Source: Pleurostoma richardsiae (lineage: Eukaryota > Ascomycota > Sordariomycetes > Calosphaeriales > Pleurostomataceae). Taken from it: 64,000 bases of DNA. Within the stretch, counting starts at the first letter, position 1, and each line of letters begins with the position of its first letter. The notes beneath the pieces are model-generated. The model worked only from the letters and a program-made list of their open reading frames with translations. It had not been told where the DNA came from and ran no database searches. Below, piece after piece: positions 25,196-38,593 of the stretch. The stretch is from NCBI GenBank assembly GCA_030052745.1, contig JANBVO010000026.1, positions 248,001 to 312,000 of the forward strand. The letters run 5' to 3'. The position numbers were made by a program, and so were the translations under genes.

Positions 25196-27412
25196 ATGTC
25201 GAACAACTACGACGCTCCGTTGTCGACACAGCCGGACTGGCCGGGGCAGTACTCGTTCCTGCCGCCGGGCGATAGCAACATCTTCGCCCAGTCCTACGAC
25301 CATGTGACCGCGTCCAACGGCGGCGCCGACTCTCAGTCGCAACCGCGCTCTGCGGACGACACCAACCCCTTGGATATTTTACCGAAGACGGAGCCGGATT
25401 CTCTGACATCTCCTCTTGCCCACCGGCGCAGCCTAGATCCTCTAGGCCTCCGACAAGCGAAGCCCCCAACGCCGATCCAGGAGCAGGCTGGGCGGCAAGG
25501 GGATATCTACACGCAGAAATCGTCCGACGTCGGCCATGATGAATCTCTGCTCTCCACAGACACGCCGGGGATGTCGCTGGGATCACATCCCCTGAGCCTG
25601 CTCTCGGTACCAGGACAAGGGCCAGAAATTCCGCCAACGCAACCCGAGGGCGAGGACCAACTGGGAGTGAAGGAAGAGGAGGAGGAAATGATGGACGATG
25701 ACGAGATGGTCGAAGGCGAAGTCGAAGCGGCAGCTCAACCGCAGACGGCTGCGGAGAGGACCGCACAGCGTAGGAAGATGAAGCGGTTTAGGTAAGACCC
25801 GGTCGGGAGAGGCGATTCGACGGGACATCGTTGAGCGTATTCTAACCACCGCAGACTCACCCACCAGCAGACCCGCTTCCTCATGAGCGAGTTCGCCAAA
25901 CAGCCTCACCCGGACGCCGCGCACAGGGAGCGCCTCTCCCGAGAGATCCCCGGCCTGAGCCCGCGGCAAGTTCAGGTCTGGTTCCAAAATAGGTGGGCTT
26001 CTATTCTAGATCGGCGGGGATAGTGGCCATCTCTTCTGACGTTTGGAATCGTAGGCGAGCGAAGATCAAACGGCTCACGGCGGACGACCGGGATCGCATG
26101 ATCAAGATGCGCGCGGTCCCCGACGACTTCGACAATGTCCAGGCGCTCCACTCGCCCTATGGGGCCGTCCACGGGCTGGGAACCCCGATCACATCGCCCG
26201 TGGACTTCGGCGCCCCTTCGTATGCGGACCACATGATGAGGCCGCTGATGGTGGATGTGCGGCGGCAGGAAGGCGACGACCATCTCTCTCCGACCAGCTT
26301 GACTCCCGGATTCGGCAGCATCGGGTTCGGCTCGTCGGCAACGATGAGCACCCCAGATATCCTCTCGCCTCTCTCGCCTACGTCGAACGACCGCTACGGC
26401 TACTCCAGCCACCTAACAACTGGGCCCCTGAGCGCGGGCCAGAGAACCTCCAACCCCTTCGCGAGGCAGAGCAGCTTTGATACGGGGATGCAGATGCACA
26501 GCAGTCACCGGCACCAGATGAGGCCCCTGCAGCCGCTACAGCTGCGAGACACCATGTCGAGATCGAGATCCGACACCTTGCAGTCACCACTCCGGACTAG
26601 TATGTCGTGGAAGGGTGACTCCATCGACTACACTACATATCACGGGAGCGGTAGTCCCCCGATAGGTGGACGGTCACAGTCCGTCTACCAGGCTGAAGGG
26701 CTGGGCGGTGCTTCCACTACGCTGGGCGGATATGACTCCAGCACCTACTCCGGTGAGTTTAATATAACCCGCATCCCTCTCATGCATCGGCGCATCAAGC
26801 TTACGAAGAGCAACAGGCTCGACCGTCCAGTCCCCCACCCACATCAACTACCCGACCTTCCAGTCCTCGAGCCTGCAGCAGAGCCAGAGCCGATCACGCC
26901 TCCGCGCCGCCTCCGCAACTCTGCCCCTGGGGCTAGACCTCCGCACGCACTACCGGTCACTGAACCCCGGCAGTCAGGGCATATCCTCGACCCAGTCCTC
27001 AGGGACACACCGGTCGGTGTCCTCCAACTACGCGGCCAGCAGCTACCCGTCCGCGCCACTCACCGCCCCCATCGACTTCTCCATGCCCCGCACGCCGGGG
27101 GCCTACCGGGCTACAGGCCACCAGGACTACTCCATGCCGCAGCTGAGCGCGCCCATCGCGCCGGCCAGCGACTTCTCGCAGGCCTTCCAGGCCAGCATGG
27201 CCGCCAGCTCGAGCAGCTCCGCCCGGACGCCGATGCGGGACACGTTCGGCGGTGGGGGCGGCGGCGGGCACAGCGGAGACCACCGCCGTAGTAGCGGCGA
27301 TGACTACACTGCCGAGGGCCTGTCGGCGGGGATGAAGAGGAAGCGGAGCTTCACACTGCCGCAGGGCGGGTCCGCGACGGGCTCGGGACAGGCGTACGGG
27401 GGCACGACTTGA
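25196..27412 (+). CDS. Homeodomain transcription factor
   Basis: Four exons, 25196-25791, 25855-25992, 26055-26752 and 26817-27412, give 675 aa. All three introns are 62-64 bp and phase-consistent. The homeodomain lies at about residues 187-246: RRKMKRFRLTHQQTRFLMSE, a loop with PHPDAAHRERLSREIPGLSP, then RQVQVWFQNRRAKIKRL, which keeps the WF-N-R recognition helix. The domain is cut by two introns, the second between the two arginines of WFQNRR. An acidic stretch (EEEEMMDDDEMVEGE) precedes it. The long C-terminal part is Ser/Gly/Gln-rich without other domains and includes a basic patch MKRKRSF near the end. Related fungal homeobox proteins act in hyphal development and sporulation; this one's targets are unknown. 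An in-frame ATG at 25103 would add 31 residues; I prefer 25196 because the protein-like sequence MSNNYDAPL starts there. Confidence 0.88.
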
Positions 27413-30400
27413 TGATCATGACGGCCCATTTTGCACGCTGTGCTTTTCTTTCAGTCGGGGCCTGAAACGCACGGAAATGTCTAGGCTCGGATGAAGGGGG
27501 CACAAGAGAAGTGCGTACATCATCGTACCTTATGCTTACGTATGGATGAATCCCTTCTCTGATGGGACGGGCTCGCTTGTTTTCTGGTTTATGTCTCTTT
27601 ACAGAATAATACCCCAATTCCCTTTTCTCTTTTCAGATCCCCGTTGCGTTGAACGAACCCCCCCTACCCTCCCAACACTTTCTCACTTGTCTGTACATAT
27701 TGACGCTTCTGCTTCCCCCCCTTTTGGTATTTCATATATCGATATTTGCATTCGGGGACCGGCACCGCCTTCTAAAGCACAGGAGGTCGAGGATAAAGCG
27801 ATGAAAGGAAAGGCATAACCGCGTGGTAGGAGTCTTCCGCCGGTGAGCTGTGCCGAAAGGCATCCAGGGGGTGAATAAGGATAGGAATGTTCTGGGCATG
27901 GCTGGGTGGCTTCGGGAAAATGAAAAGATTAGGTATGGAGGGGATTCGCCAGTGGCACTGTACATACGATGCTTACGAGGCGTGGAGGTGAAACCAAGGC
28001 TGGTCCAGGGGCGGCGCCGGGCTCGCCAGGTGGCTTGTTTGTGGTGGCCGAACAGGCTGCTTTCCCTCTTCTTGTATAAACTATATGTCCTCCTGTGGAG
28101 ATACCAACACACATTCTATCTGGGACAGACCGCTTTTCCCTTCACGATATGCACTTATCTTCCCTTCTTGCTGGGCTTGCTAGGTATAACTGAGCCAGTG
28201 GCTCTTCCACTATGATGCGGTTTTGAGGAGTAAGAGATAATAGCCAGTTACCGGATAAAGAAACAGGAATCAAGATACCCTAAATTTACTAAGCGTCTAA
28301 GTACCCGCGTGTAGGTTGTGAGGAAAATGACATGCGCGAAGTGCTCAGCACCTTAGTTTCCTAGAAGCGGTGACGTCCCAAGGAGTCCCCTCCGGCTAAC
28401 TTGCCGCCGGCCCGGCTCTCGTGCCAGTGCCAACCGTGGGTTTCTAAGCTGGCACTATGGCGCAGTGTGTGCTACGATGAGCCGGATGGAACGGTTACCC
28501 TGGCGTCTGAGGCATAACTACCGCTTCCGCTTACTAGACTGCATCGAGGGAGTGCGACTTCTACACTTGCAAGAGAAAATGACTATATGCGGGAGTCTAT
28601 GGCAGCGGCTGTCTCTTCACCGCGGAGCCAAGGGGATGCACTCGCTGCTTCGTCCTCCGCCATAGCCTACTGCGGCAGCGGCAGATGTCCAATCGATTAT
28701 TTCTCTTCTAGAGGCTCGTTCCGCGACCCAACCCAGACAAAGGAGCAAGCGATCAAGACGTGGTTCGTCAGTTCGTACACGGGAGCGGGCAACGCATGAG
28801 ATCACCTGCGGAGAAGAACCGGCCAGAAGCCGAGAGATTTATATCTCCCTTATCTCGGTTCTTCCCCAGAAGCTCGGAATGGAACGCTGGAGTGGTAGTC
28901 GGCTGCTTTGAGGCAAAAGTGTCTTTCTGCTTACTTCAGCCTCGTGGCATCCTCTGATGTTACGGTATGTCTAGGACGGCCTTCATTGTGGTAGCCTCCT
29001 TCGGAGAACCAAGGAAGGGTAGACGCGACTGATGGAGTGCATGAATATCACACATCACACACCGCTGTGCAGGAGGAGATTCAATTAGATACGGTCTTAA
29101 CTCCCGGTCAATAGCTAACCTATCCAGCTGGCAGTCCCTCTTCCGAGGTATGTCGTACATATGACACGCAGAGGACAGCGGCACCCCCGGAGGTGGCGTG
29201 GGTTTAGCCATAGTTCCTGCTCATGGTCCAAAATGGAAGTTCGGAATGAGAAGCGAGACATATCTCATGTCCATGGGATGTTCCCATCGAGTGAACTCGG
29301 GATGTACTCTATGTGATGTGGCGCGGGTTGACTAGAGTCCGTGATCCTTGCATACATGTCTCTGCCAGAAGTGGGGGGGACCTTGCTTGAGAAGAGGGGG
29401 CGTGAGTAGTGACAAGCTGCGGGTTCGCTTGATATCATGGCATGGCATGCTAAGGCGCACTGTGCGAGCTAGACGAGCATCTCCGGCTGCTCGAGCAGGT
29501 TGTCCGTTACTAGTTGTGTGACGGGGGCCGTACGGGATATGGAGGAGGCAGGTCATACCAGGCCACGGCAGCTGAATCTCCTCAGGAGGTCCCGATCCTG
29601 AAAGCCGGCGGCTGCACAGGAAGCGTTGCAGGAGGCGGTAAGACATAGAAGGGAAACCGGGGGACGTAATTCAACAAAACGCACGGCTTTCCGCCAACTA
29701 TAGCAGGAGCCAAGGACGTGGCTTGCACCTGCTTAGAAACGGTACGACACTTTCCATAGACGTGAAGGCCAATTGACAGATGCGCTGCGACCCCCCGCGA
29801 CCCCCCGGGGCTATAAAGCTCATGATAAGAGGGGAGACGATGCTGCGGGTGAACATCAGGCTTGGACAGACTGGGGCTAGCGGACGGCAGTCCCCAAGCA
29901 GTGCCATCCCACGCTGCACGAGCACAGCGTTCTTGTGCAGGGAAATCAACGGGCGTGACGCCTTGCTTGCTCAGTGACTCCTGCGTGTGCACCGCCCAGA
30001 GCAAGCCGTACAGAGGACGACGGCAGCCCGAGGCGCTAGTCGTATGTTGTGTGGGCCTCAAGATCAAGAAACGAGGAAACATGGGAAGCTTTCCTGTTCG
30101 AAGAAGTCAACCTCGGAGCTGCGGCGAGGGAAGATCAGAGCCGCAGTAACCGTCACCGCTACGACCCGGAGGGTGCCAGCCCACGTGGGGAGATGTCACA
30201 GCGGCAGAAACGGCCGGTGTGCTCCGCAGGTGGAAAGATTGGCAAGAATTACAAGCGAACTGGAAGTCCAGTAGCGAGTGATGCTGCAGAACAACCTGAC
30301 GGCCGTGCAGACGTGCCAGGGTGGAGAGTACAGTACAGGAGTATACTGTCAACAGCAACGCCTCCTATTGGATGTATCCAGTCAGTTCTGTCAGAGCATA

Positions 30401-33400
30401 CACACTAGACGGCAGGTCCGATCAGATTTGAAGAAGCCGCTGAGAGCCGTGCGTACATATTAGGTGGCTTGGGAATGATTCCAAAGGAAATGGGAGCGGA
30501 GAGACCCGTGTACACCCAGTGACAGACTCTTGTCAAGTGCCTGACGGGCATAACGAATAGGGTGACGGTATCACCAGCGTAACCTAGGAGTGCCAATGTC
30601 AATCATCAGTAAAGTCGCAGAGGCAGAGAACGATCACGGTTCGGGAGAGGAACAGGAAGAAGCCGGGTAGGCGTGGTGGGCAGGCACGGAAAGGAGGCCC
30701 AGCACGAAGCCAATGTACTCAACCGGTTGAAACAAAGTTTGGCTCGAGCTAAATATGCAAGAGCCCGCAAGGGCCGAAGAGCCAGGAGCGGAGAATACAA
30801 ACCTCTCATATGTCTGCGCTTGCGAGGGATCCTTGCCCGGTCCCGCTACTGCAACTGTGTTTCTCACTCTTCTCCTCGAGGTAGTCCGTACCTGTGCCCG
30901 ACACTTCTGCAACTTCGTAGGAGTGGGTACCCTGGAAGCTACCCTAGCTCAAGAAGACAGCCTGGCTGTCTTGCTCCCTTCTTTCTGCCTCCTTACTTGT
31001 CTCTCGGTCTCTCGATCCGCAAGGTACTCTGCGTTGTGGATGCACCTGCATGCACAAGCAGGGGTGGCGGTGAAAGGCTATAACAGAGAATGACAGTCAT
31101 AACTGACAATTGCCAGGATTTGTGAGAAGAGCCGACACCACCACGATTCGGTACGGGTTCGTGGTCAGGAGGTGCAGAGTGAGATCTGGAAAAGTGAAGT
31201 GGCTGGGAGCAGGAGTCGGGAAATTGATAGCCAAACAGGCATGTAGAAAAGAGTCCCCTCTGCACGGGCCACACACCCCTTTCTCTGCCGTCTTAACGTC
31301 CACGTCCGCCCGGAAGTTACTCTAAGAAGTAAGCAAGTAATACCTACATCCTTCACTGTTGCGTTCAGTATGTTACAGTCGATGGCTCGCTGTTCTCACG
31401 TGGTGTCATATCAGTCAGACTACCCTAACGGTCGAAAGGACGGTAGCTCTTTAAGTGTGCTCTTAAAGAGGTTATCCTGACCCGGATGAAACTGAACGGA
31501 CGCGCTCTTCGGCAGAGGGTGACAAGCCGGTCCAGGACAGGTTGGGGTAGTGCGCGAATAATCAATCCTATCTTCTTTGCTAAGTCTCTCGTGAGAAGTG
31601 CCGAGAGCAGGAAGACGTGCTGGCACAGTTATGACCGTATGGGCTCTTTGCCTGGTTTGCCTTCCCAACCTGTTATTTGCTTTCACTTACCTGGTCTGTC
31701 CTGACATCTTTTGTTTTTTGCCTAAATCAGCCTCTGGCTTTCCGCGGGATAGCGAGCTGCCTTTCAGGAATCCCGGCTCTGCTGTGGCTGCCTTTTACTA
31801 GCATGTTTTCATGTTCTCTCCGGTTCTAAGAGCACCCGTGTCTCTAGCTGATATGCTTCCATCTGTTGTTTCCGTTACAAATCGCACGTTAATTTTCTCG
31901 TCTCGATGGTGGCTCTGGCAAGGACTGAGACGAGATACAAAGAGAGAATGGGAAATGCAATGGAGACTTCGAACAGTCGCGGCCCAAGGCGGAACTGCTG
32001 ACCATGGGGAAGGAGACGCAATGCCGTACGGAGCGTCAGTGACTCTGTAATGGGCGACTCGATGCGTCAATCTTCCACCTCTAACATCCGGATGGCCTCT
32101 GCAATGATAACAGAGATGTAGGTCAATATCGAACTCTATCGTGCGGGAGGACCGTCTGGCTATGGGCCGCTTCAGGCAGGCAGATGACCCCCTATCTGAG
32201 GCGGGATTTAATGAATTCAGAGTCAAGCCACCCAACAGTCGGCGCCTCAGCACGTTGTCCCGGTCGGCACACTGTCCTGGGTAATGGAGGAGCAGTTGGA
32301 TCCTCCGTTCAGCCGTGCCGCTCGCGTCCTTTGCGGTGACGAGATTGTGGACGTATCACCAGGACCACAGGAACACCACCGCAGGGAATGGCTGAAGGCA
32401 GTGGATCGTCGGCATCATGATGGCATTCTGCTCCTCTTGTCTGGCCAGATTCTGCGGCTAGCCAGTCTGGAAAGCTTATAATGTCCAACCTGGTGAGAAA
32501 CGACCACACAGGGCTCGAATGTTAGGTAGGCACCGCTTCCTGCCAGGGAGCAAGACAGCCGGGTCATCACTCTAGTCCTGGCTGCCGGATGCGGACATGG
32601 TGATCTTCTTCCCGCCTCAGCTTTATCCCAGCCGCTTATGCCACCCATTGGTTCGCGGATGACAATGCAGGAAGCTCTACTGCCAAACAGACCTGCTGCA
32701 TCCCTCGACGTAAATCATGGTTGGACCGTTCTGACAGCATGCCATTGCTCGGCAGAGTATGTAGAGACGGCCGAGAGGGGAGACACAACGGTGATTCCGA
32801 TACACCCCCAGGGATTGGATCTAGCACGTCTGGATCGCGGCGGTACTGGGAAGAAGCCTGCCAATTGATTGAGTCTTGTAGTTTCACATGCCGGCTAACC
32901 GGGGGCGGGCCAACCTCCTCCAGGATGTTAGCTGGTGATTGTTGGTCCCTCGCACTAGCAGAGGGAACGGTAGCCACGGCCGCTAGCGGCCGTGGTAGAC
33001 AGGTGGAGATAGAGGCGAGGAAACTTCACTCCTACAACTACGTTGGAGGAGGAGGAAGGCCCTTTATGAGCGATCAAGAGGTCCTCACCGTTGGAAGAGG
33101 CCTCTGCCTCACCGATTTCTCCTTGACAATATATCCGTTTTCTAACCGCTGCTTAAAAGACTTGCTCATTTACTCCCCATATCCGTCACAGATGACCAGA
33201 CTAGCAGACTGCCGTGGGCTTAATCAAGTGATATTGGCCCTTGTTGGGCAGAAATTCACGGTGGCCAGCCTAGCTATTTCTCGGTCGGGTGGCCCTGGTG
33301 CTTGCACTCTCCTACTTTCGAGAGCTTCCTCCTGTTTTTGTTCTTACCTTTCTTGCTCTCCTTTCCCTTCTTATCGGCAAAGTTTCTGAATTTCGGCCTG

Positions 33401-33708
33401 GTTGCTGCTCCTGTGGCCTGGTGTCGGGCCTTAATTGCGAAGTCCATCTGGCCATCCTCAATCATGCCAGATGGACCCCGAAGCCGTACGGAGCAGCTGC
33501 CGGCGAATCCCCTGAGCCCAGGTGGGGAATTGAGCCTCAGTGCCGGCCGTGAAAGCAATGATCAGTTTTAACGGAATTCAGCAGCTGATTGAACAATGCG
33601 ATTGGGTGCCGCATGCGAGGGACCGGGGGGTTAGGCATCTGCGGCTGACAATCGCCTAAGTTATTTTTCGCGTCGGGCTTCCGATCATGCACCCCGCCGG
33701 CAGCAACC
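27413..33708. other. Long intergenic stretch between homeobox and NLR genes
   Basis: The first part (to about 28.2 kb) is likely 3' UTR and downstream DNA of the homeobox gene. From there to 33.7 kb I see no frame with recognisable family features, no RNA gene and no clear transposable element. A short minus-strand frame at 33558-33274 ends in a Lys-rich KGKESKKGKNKNRRKLSK patch, but it is too short to assign. The last few hundred bases should carry the NLR promoter. Confidence 0.4.
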
Positions 33709-36700
33709 ATGTCCGATCAACGTTCGTTGCCTTGGTTGAGGAGGCATTTTGGCCGAGCCCGGAAGTCCCAAGAGCAAGTTGGCGGTGGCGTACGGAGCAC
33801 AGAGGCCGGCCGGTCAGCTGCATCCCGAGCAGAACCGAATGTCTCCGCCGCCCCGCCTCGGCGTGAGCCGTCTCCCCTCACGGGAGACTCTGCTGCCGCC
33901 ACCGTCGCTACCACCACCCCTGCCGAAGCAGAGGGTATCGCTCCGAGCCTGCCGGAACGACTCTGGGATCGAGCCTATGACGCCCTCAAAGAAGACCACG
34001 CCGGACTGGTAGAAGCATACGAGAAGATCTTGTCCAGCCAACTGGAACGTGGCCTCGGATCGACTGTGCCCGAGTCCCAACAGAATGCCATCGCCCAGCA
34101 TGATCCGGATGCCCGCCGCCGTCAGATGGTGCAGCTTGTCCTTGCTGGACGGGACAGGACGACACGCGAGGCCAAGCTGAAAAGCGCGATTGGCACGAGC
34201 GTGCAGGCTGTCCTGTCTTTAAAGGACACCGTAAGCCTCGCAATCCAGGCGGTCCCTCAGGCTGCGCTAGCCTGGTCTGGTGTTTGCATTGCCATGGAGG
34301 TAGGTCTGCCCTGCCCTGGATATGGACACTTCGCAAGCTGATTTCGGGAGATGCTCGTCAATCCCATCAAGCAGACCGAAGCCAATCGGAATGGTGTCGA
34401 GCACGTCATCAAGTCGATGGACTGGTACTGGAGCCTTTCGAGCAGCCTTCTCCGCGTTACCACTGGCGATGGGGACGGTCTCTCTGAAGTGAGACGCCAA
34501 TTGGAAACTCAGATCGTTGACCTCTACAGGGCACTTCTCTCCTACCAGATGAAGAGCGTCTACTCCTACTATCGCCACCGTGGCCTTGTCTTCTTGCGGG
34601 ACATCGTCAAGCTTGATGACTGGGATGGAGACCAGAAGGCCATACTGGATGCCGAGGCCCGTTTTCGACACTATACTAAGGCCTATACCACGCAGCAGAC
34701 GAACTCTCATCTTCAACTTGCCAGTTCCCGCCTTGAGCAGCTCGTCACGAATCAATTATCAGAGAAGGATCACCAATGCTTAAAAGACCTACGCCTAACC
34801 GACCCTCGCGACGACAAAACACGTATTGAGCAGACCAAAGGTGGTCTCTTACGAGATTCATACCGCTGGATCCTCGACAACCCCGACTTTCGCCGCTGGA
34901 GAAGTGATGCCGAACATCGACTTCTCTGGATCAAGGGCGATCCGGGCAAGGGTAAGACCATGCTGCTTTGCGGCATCATTGACGAAGTGAAATCCACTTC
35001 GTCCGTCCTTCTGTCTTTCTTCCTCTGCCAGGCCACCGACGCCCGCATCAACAACGCCAACGCCGTCCTGCGCGGCCTAATCTATGTCCTCGTCCATCAG
35101 AAGCCGTCCCTGCTTTCGTATGTTCGGAAGAGGTACGACGAAGCAGGCAAACCTCTCTTCGAAGACGTTAATGCCTGGGTCGCCCTGTCCGAAATCTTCA
35201 GCGACATTCTGCAAGACCCAGTCTTAGAGGATGCCTGTATCGTTATTGACGCGCTCGACGAATGCGTTACTGACCTGCCGCGGCTCCTTGAGTTCATCGC
35301 CCGCTCAACTTCGTTTTGTCGTGCTAAATGGATTGTATCGAGTCGCAACTGGCGAGACATCGAAGAGGTGCTCGACAACACTACCCAAAAGGTTCGACTG
35401 TGCCTCGAACTGAACGAGAGCTCCATTTCTGCTGCTGTGGAAACATATATCCAATTCAAAGTGGACGATCTAGCACAGCGGAAGAAGTACGATCTGCCAA
35501 CCAGGGATGCCGTCCAGCAGTATCTGATCTCTAACGCTAATGACACCTTCCTCTGGGTGGCTTTGGTCTGTCAAGAGCTCGCCGATTCTAAGGTCCGGAA
35601 GAGGCATACGATGCAGATCTTGGACACGTTCCCACCAGGTCTCGATTCTCTATATCAGAGAATGATGGAACACATCGACCCAAGAGACGCGGAGCTTTGC
35701 CATCAGATCCTGGCTCTTCTTTCGGTCACGTATCGCCCACTCGCTTTGATAGAGCTGATGTCTCTGATTCAGTTCGAAGATGTTGGCAACGACCTCGAAA
35801 GCTGGGCAGAAATCATCGGCTCTTGCGGCTCTTTCCTGACTCTTCGGGACGACGCCGTGTACTTCGTGCATCAGTCGGCGAAGGATTTCCTGCTTAGCAA
35901 GGCAGTCGATGAGATTTTTCCACGCGGCAAAGAAAGTGAACACCACAGGATCGTTTCGAACTCACTAGAAACACTCTCTGCGGTGCTCCGACGCGACATT
36001 TACGATCTCCATGCACCGGGATTCCCTATCGATCAAGTCGTCACCCCAAATCCAGATCCGCTCGCCAGGGTGCGGTACTCGTGTGTCTATTGGGTCGATC
36101 ACCTCTGTGACTGGCTTTCCACGGCAATGGAAGGGCAGGAAGCCCTGCGGGATGATGGTACTGTTCATACCTTCTTCCATGAGAAGTATCTCTTCTGGCT
36201 CGAGGCTCTCAGTCTCCTCCGGAGCATGTCAATGGGGGTCATTGCAATGAGGAAGCTGGAGGACCTGGTAAGTGTTGAATCCACAATCTTAGCACCAACA
36301 GCCTGCATTAACAGAAAGCCAGAGCCACGAAAAGGGACAACGTTTTGCAGGCCTCCTCACAGACGCGCGACGGTTCATTCTATCCCACAAATGGATTATT
36401 GAGAATGTCCCACTGCAAACCTACGCGTCGGCGCTCGTGTTCAGCCCAGTCCGCAGCGAGGTGCGAGCGCTTTTTCAAGCAGAAGAGCCAAGTTGGATAA
36501 CATTGAAGCCTATCGTCGACGCGGATTGGAGTGCATGCCTCCAGACTCTCATGGGCCATAGTAAAGGGATCGAGTCGGTAGCTTTCTCACCGGATGGCAC
36601 AAAGATCGCATCCGGTTCGGCTGATAAGACCGCCAAAATTTGGGATACGGCTTTAGGCACATGCCTCCAGACTCTCAGGGGTCACAGTAAAAGGGTCGAG

Positions 36701-38521
36701 TCGGTTGCTTTTTCACCTGATGGCAAACAAGCAGTGTCGTCCTCAGAAGACAGAACAATCAAGCTCTGGGATACAGCCTCAGGTGACTGCACCCAGACGC
36801 TCGAGGGCCACGGTGGCTCGGTCTACTCGGTTGCCTTCTCACCTGATGGCAAACAGCTAGTCTCGTCCTCAGCAGACAAAACCGTCAAGCTCTGGGATAC
36901 AGCCTCAGGTAACTGCGCCCAAACGCTCGAGGGCCACGGCGGCTGGGTCTACTCGGTTGCCTTCTCACCGGATGGCAAACAAGTAGTGTCGTCCTCGGAA
37001 GACAGAACTATCAAGCTCTGGGATACAACCTCAGGTAACTGCACCCAGACGCTCGAGGGCAACGGCGACTCGGTCTACTCGGTTGCCTTCTCACCGAACG
37101 GCAAGCAGCTAGCCTCCGTTTCAGGTCGCAGTCATATAGAGATATGGGATGCAATCTCTGCGAAACGCACACAGACGCTTGAGGGTGACAAGTATCTTGC
37201 CCATTCGGTGGCGTTCTCGCCAGACAGCCAACTAGTAGCCTCGGGATCACGCTATGCCACTATCAGGATCTGGGATACATCCTCGGGCAAAGCACAGATA
37301 CTCCAGGGTCATAATAACTCGATCAACTCAGTAGCCTTCTCGCCCGTCAGCAAGTTACTTGCGTCAGCTTCAGATGACCATTCCATCAAGCTCTGGAATT
37401 TGACCTTGGGTCCATATACACAGACGGCTCCTAGCGATCCGGTTTGTTCGGTAGCCTTCTCGCCCGACGCTAAGTACCTTGTGTCGGTGTCAAACAACGA
37501 CACCGCCAAGCTCTGGGATGCTGCGTCGGGGAAATGCGTCCGGGCGTTTGAAGACTGGGTTAATTGGGGTCCAACGGTCTTCTCACCTGATGGTCAGCTG
37601 CTGGCATTTACCTCATTTCAAGATGGTATCAGGATCTGGGACATAATCCTAGGCAAATACGCATACAAGAAACCAGATGGTTATAGCAGCGTGGATTTGT
37701 CGATGGTCTTCTCGCCGGATGGCAAGCAGTTGGCATTGACTTATAAGAACAACGCCGTGATCTTGGATACGGCATCGGGTGCATGCGCGTGTACACTTAA
37801 GGGCCATCGCAAAAAGGTTCGCTCGGTAGCGTACTCGCCGGACGGCAAGCAGCTTGCGTCAGCCTCAGAAGATATGACAGTCAAGGTTTGGGATATGGCC
37901 TCGGGCGCATGCCTCCGGACTCTCGAGGCCTACGGCAGTTGGGTCAGATTGGTGGCCTTCTCGCCCAATGGTAAGTCACTTGCCTCCGTTCAGAACCACA
38001 TCATCAAGCTCTGGCATGAGACCTCGGTCCAGACGGTCGACCACGGCTATAAGATCTGCTCGATTGCCTTTTCGCCTGATGGCAAACAGCTAGCCTCAAC
38101 CTCCCTACGTAACGCTATCATCAAGATCTGGGATTCCGCCTCAGGGAAATGCACGCATATCATAGATCTTGGCTTTCGGTCGGAGAAAATATCATTTGAT
38201 GGTAAACACCTGCTTATTGACCTTGGGTACATTGTCGTACCAGCGATTTCACTGGCATCTGCCGATGTAACCATTACACAGAAGCGACAGGAGCCGCAAC
38301 AGATCGGTTATGGTTTCAAGAAGAAGGATTATTCCTGGATCACTCTTGACGGTCAGAACGTTCTGTATCTGCCTCCAGAACACCGACCTTGTGGTGTGTG
38401 CATGGTGCGGGGACAGACAATTGGTATCGGCTGTGCATCAGGTCGGGTTCTTATTTTCGGCTTCTCGCCGGATGTACCGTGGACTCTACCAAAAGAACTA
38501 CCTCACCACTTCCGAAATTAG
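33709..38521 (+). CDS. NACHT-WD40 NLR-like protein (HET-E/NWD type)
   Basis: Three exons, 33709-34299, 34351-36267 and about 36323-38521, give 1568 aa. Intron 1 is 51 bp. Intron 2 has a GTAAGT donor; of several in-phase acceptors, 36322 leaves a 55 bp intron and is preferred. Order of parts: an N-terminal region of the fungal NACHT_N type (residues ~85-330, LWDRAYDALKEDHAGLVEAY, ALAWSGVCIAME, NPIKQTEANR, MDWYW); a NACHT NTPase with P-loop WIKGDPGKGKTMLL near 390-402 and Walker B-like CIVIDALDEC; a helical linker containing HQSAKDFLL; then 13-14 WD40 repeats from about residue 907 (units of 42 aa). This is the architecture of Podospora HET-E/HET-D and NWD proteins, which mediate non-self recognition and programmed cell death. 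The specific trigger is unknown. The frame is open throughout and looks functional. Repeats 2-5 are strikingly alike at DNA level. Confidence 0.92.
36536..37291 (+). repeat. Tandem 126-bp WD40-encoding repeats in the NLR
   Basis: Six units start at exactly 126 bp spacing (36536, 36662, 36788, 36914, 37040, 37166), each encoding one WD40 blade of 42 residues beginning near (C/R)xQTL. Units 3 and 4 differ at 14 of 126 bases by my count. Unit 4 matches unit 3 in its first half and unit 2 in its second half (EDRTIKLWDT). Further, more diverged WD40 repeats follow to about 38160. Confidence 0.85.
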
Positions 38522-38593
38522 AACAAATGGTGTAATAGGAATACATGACCCATCCCGTCCCTGAAAGGCTAGTCACGCAATCCTCTGCAAGGT

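Noticed and set aside
28370-28470. GC-rich potential stem-loop region considered as a structured RNA
   Set aside because: It does not fold as a tRNA or 5S rRNA and shows no other RNA-gene signature.
33274-33558. Minus-strand frame with a Lys-rich stretch and a single Cys-His pair, faintly like a gag-type tail
   Set aside because: Too short, only one Cys-His pair and no adjoining element parts or terminal repeats; no basis for calling a retroelement.
12211-33708. Possible transposon or RIP-affected repeat islands in the two gene-poor stretches
   Set aside because: No transposase, reverse transcriptase, long terminal repeat or clear inverted repeat was seen, and the DNA is not strongly AT-rich.
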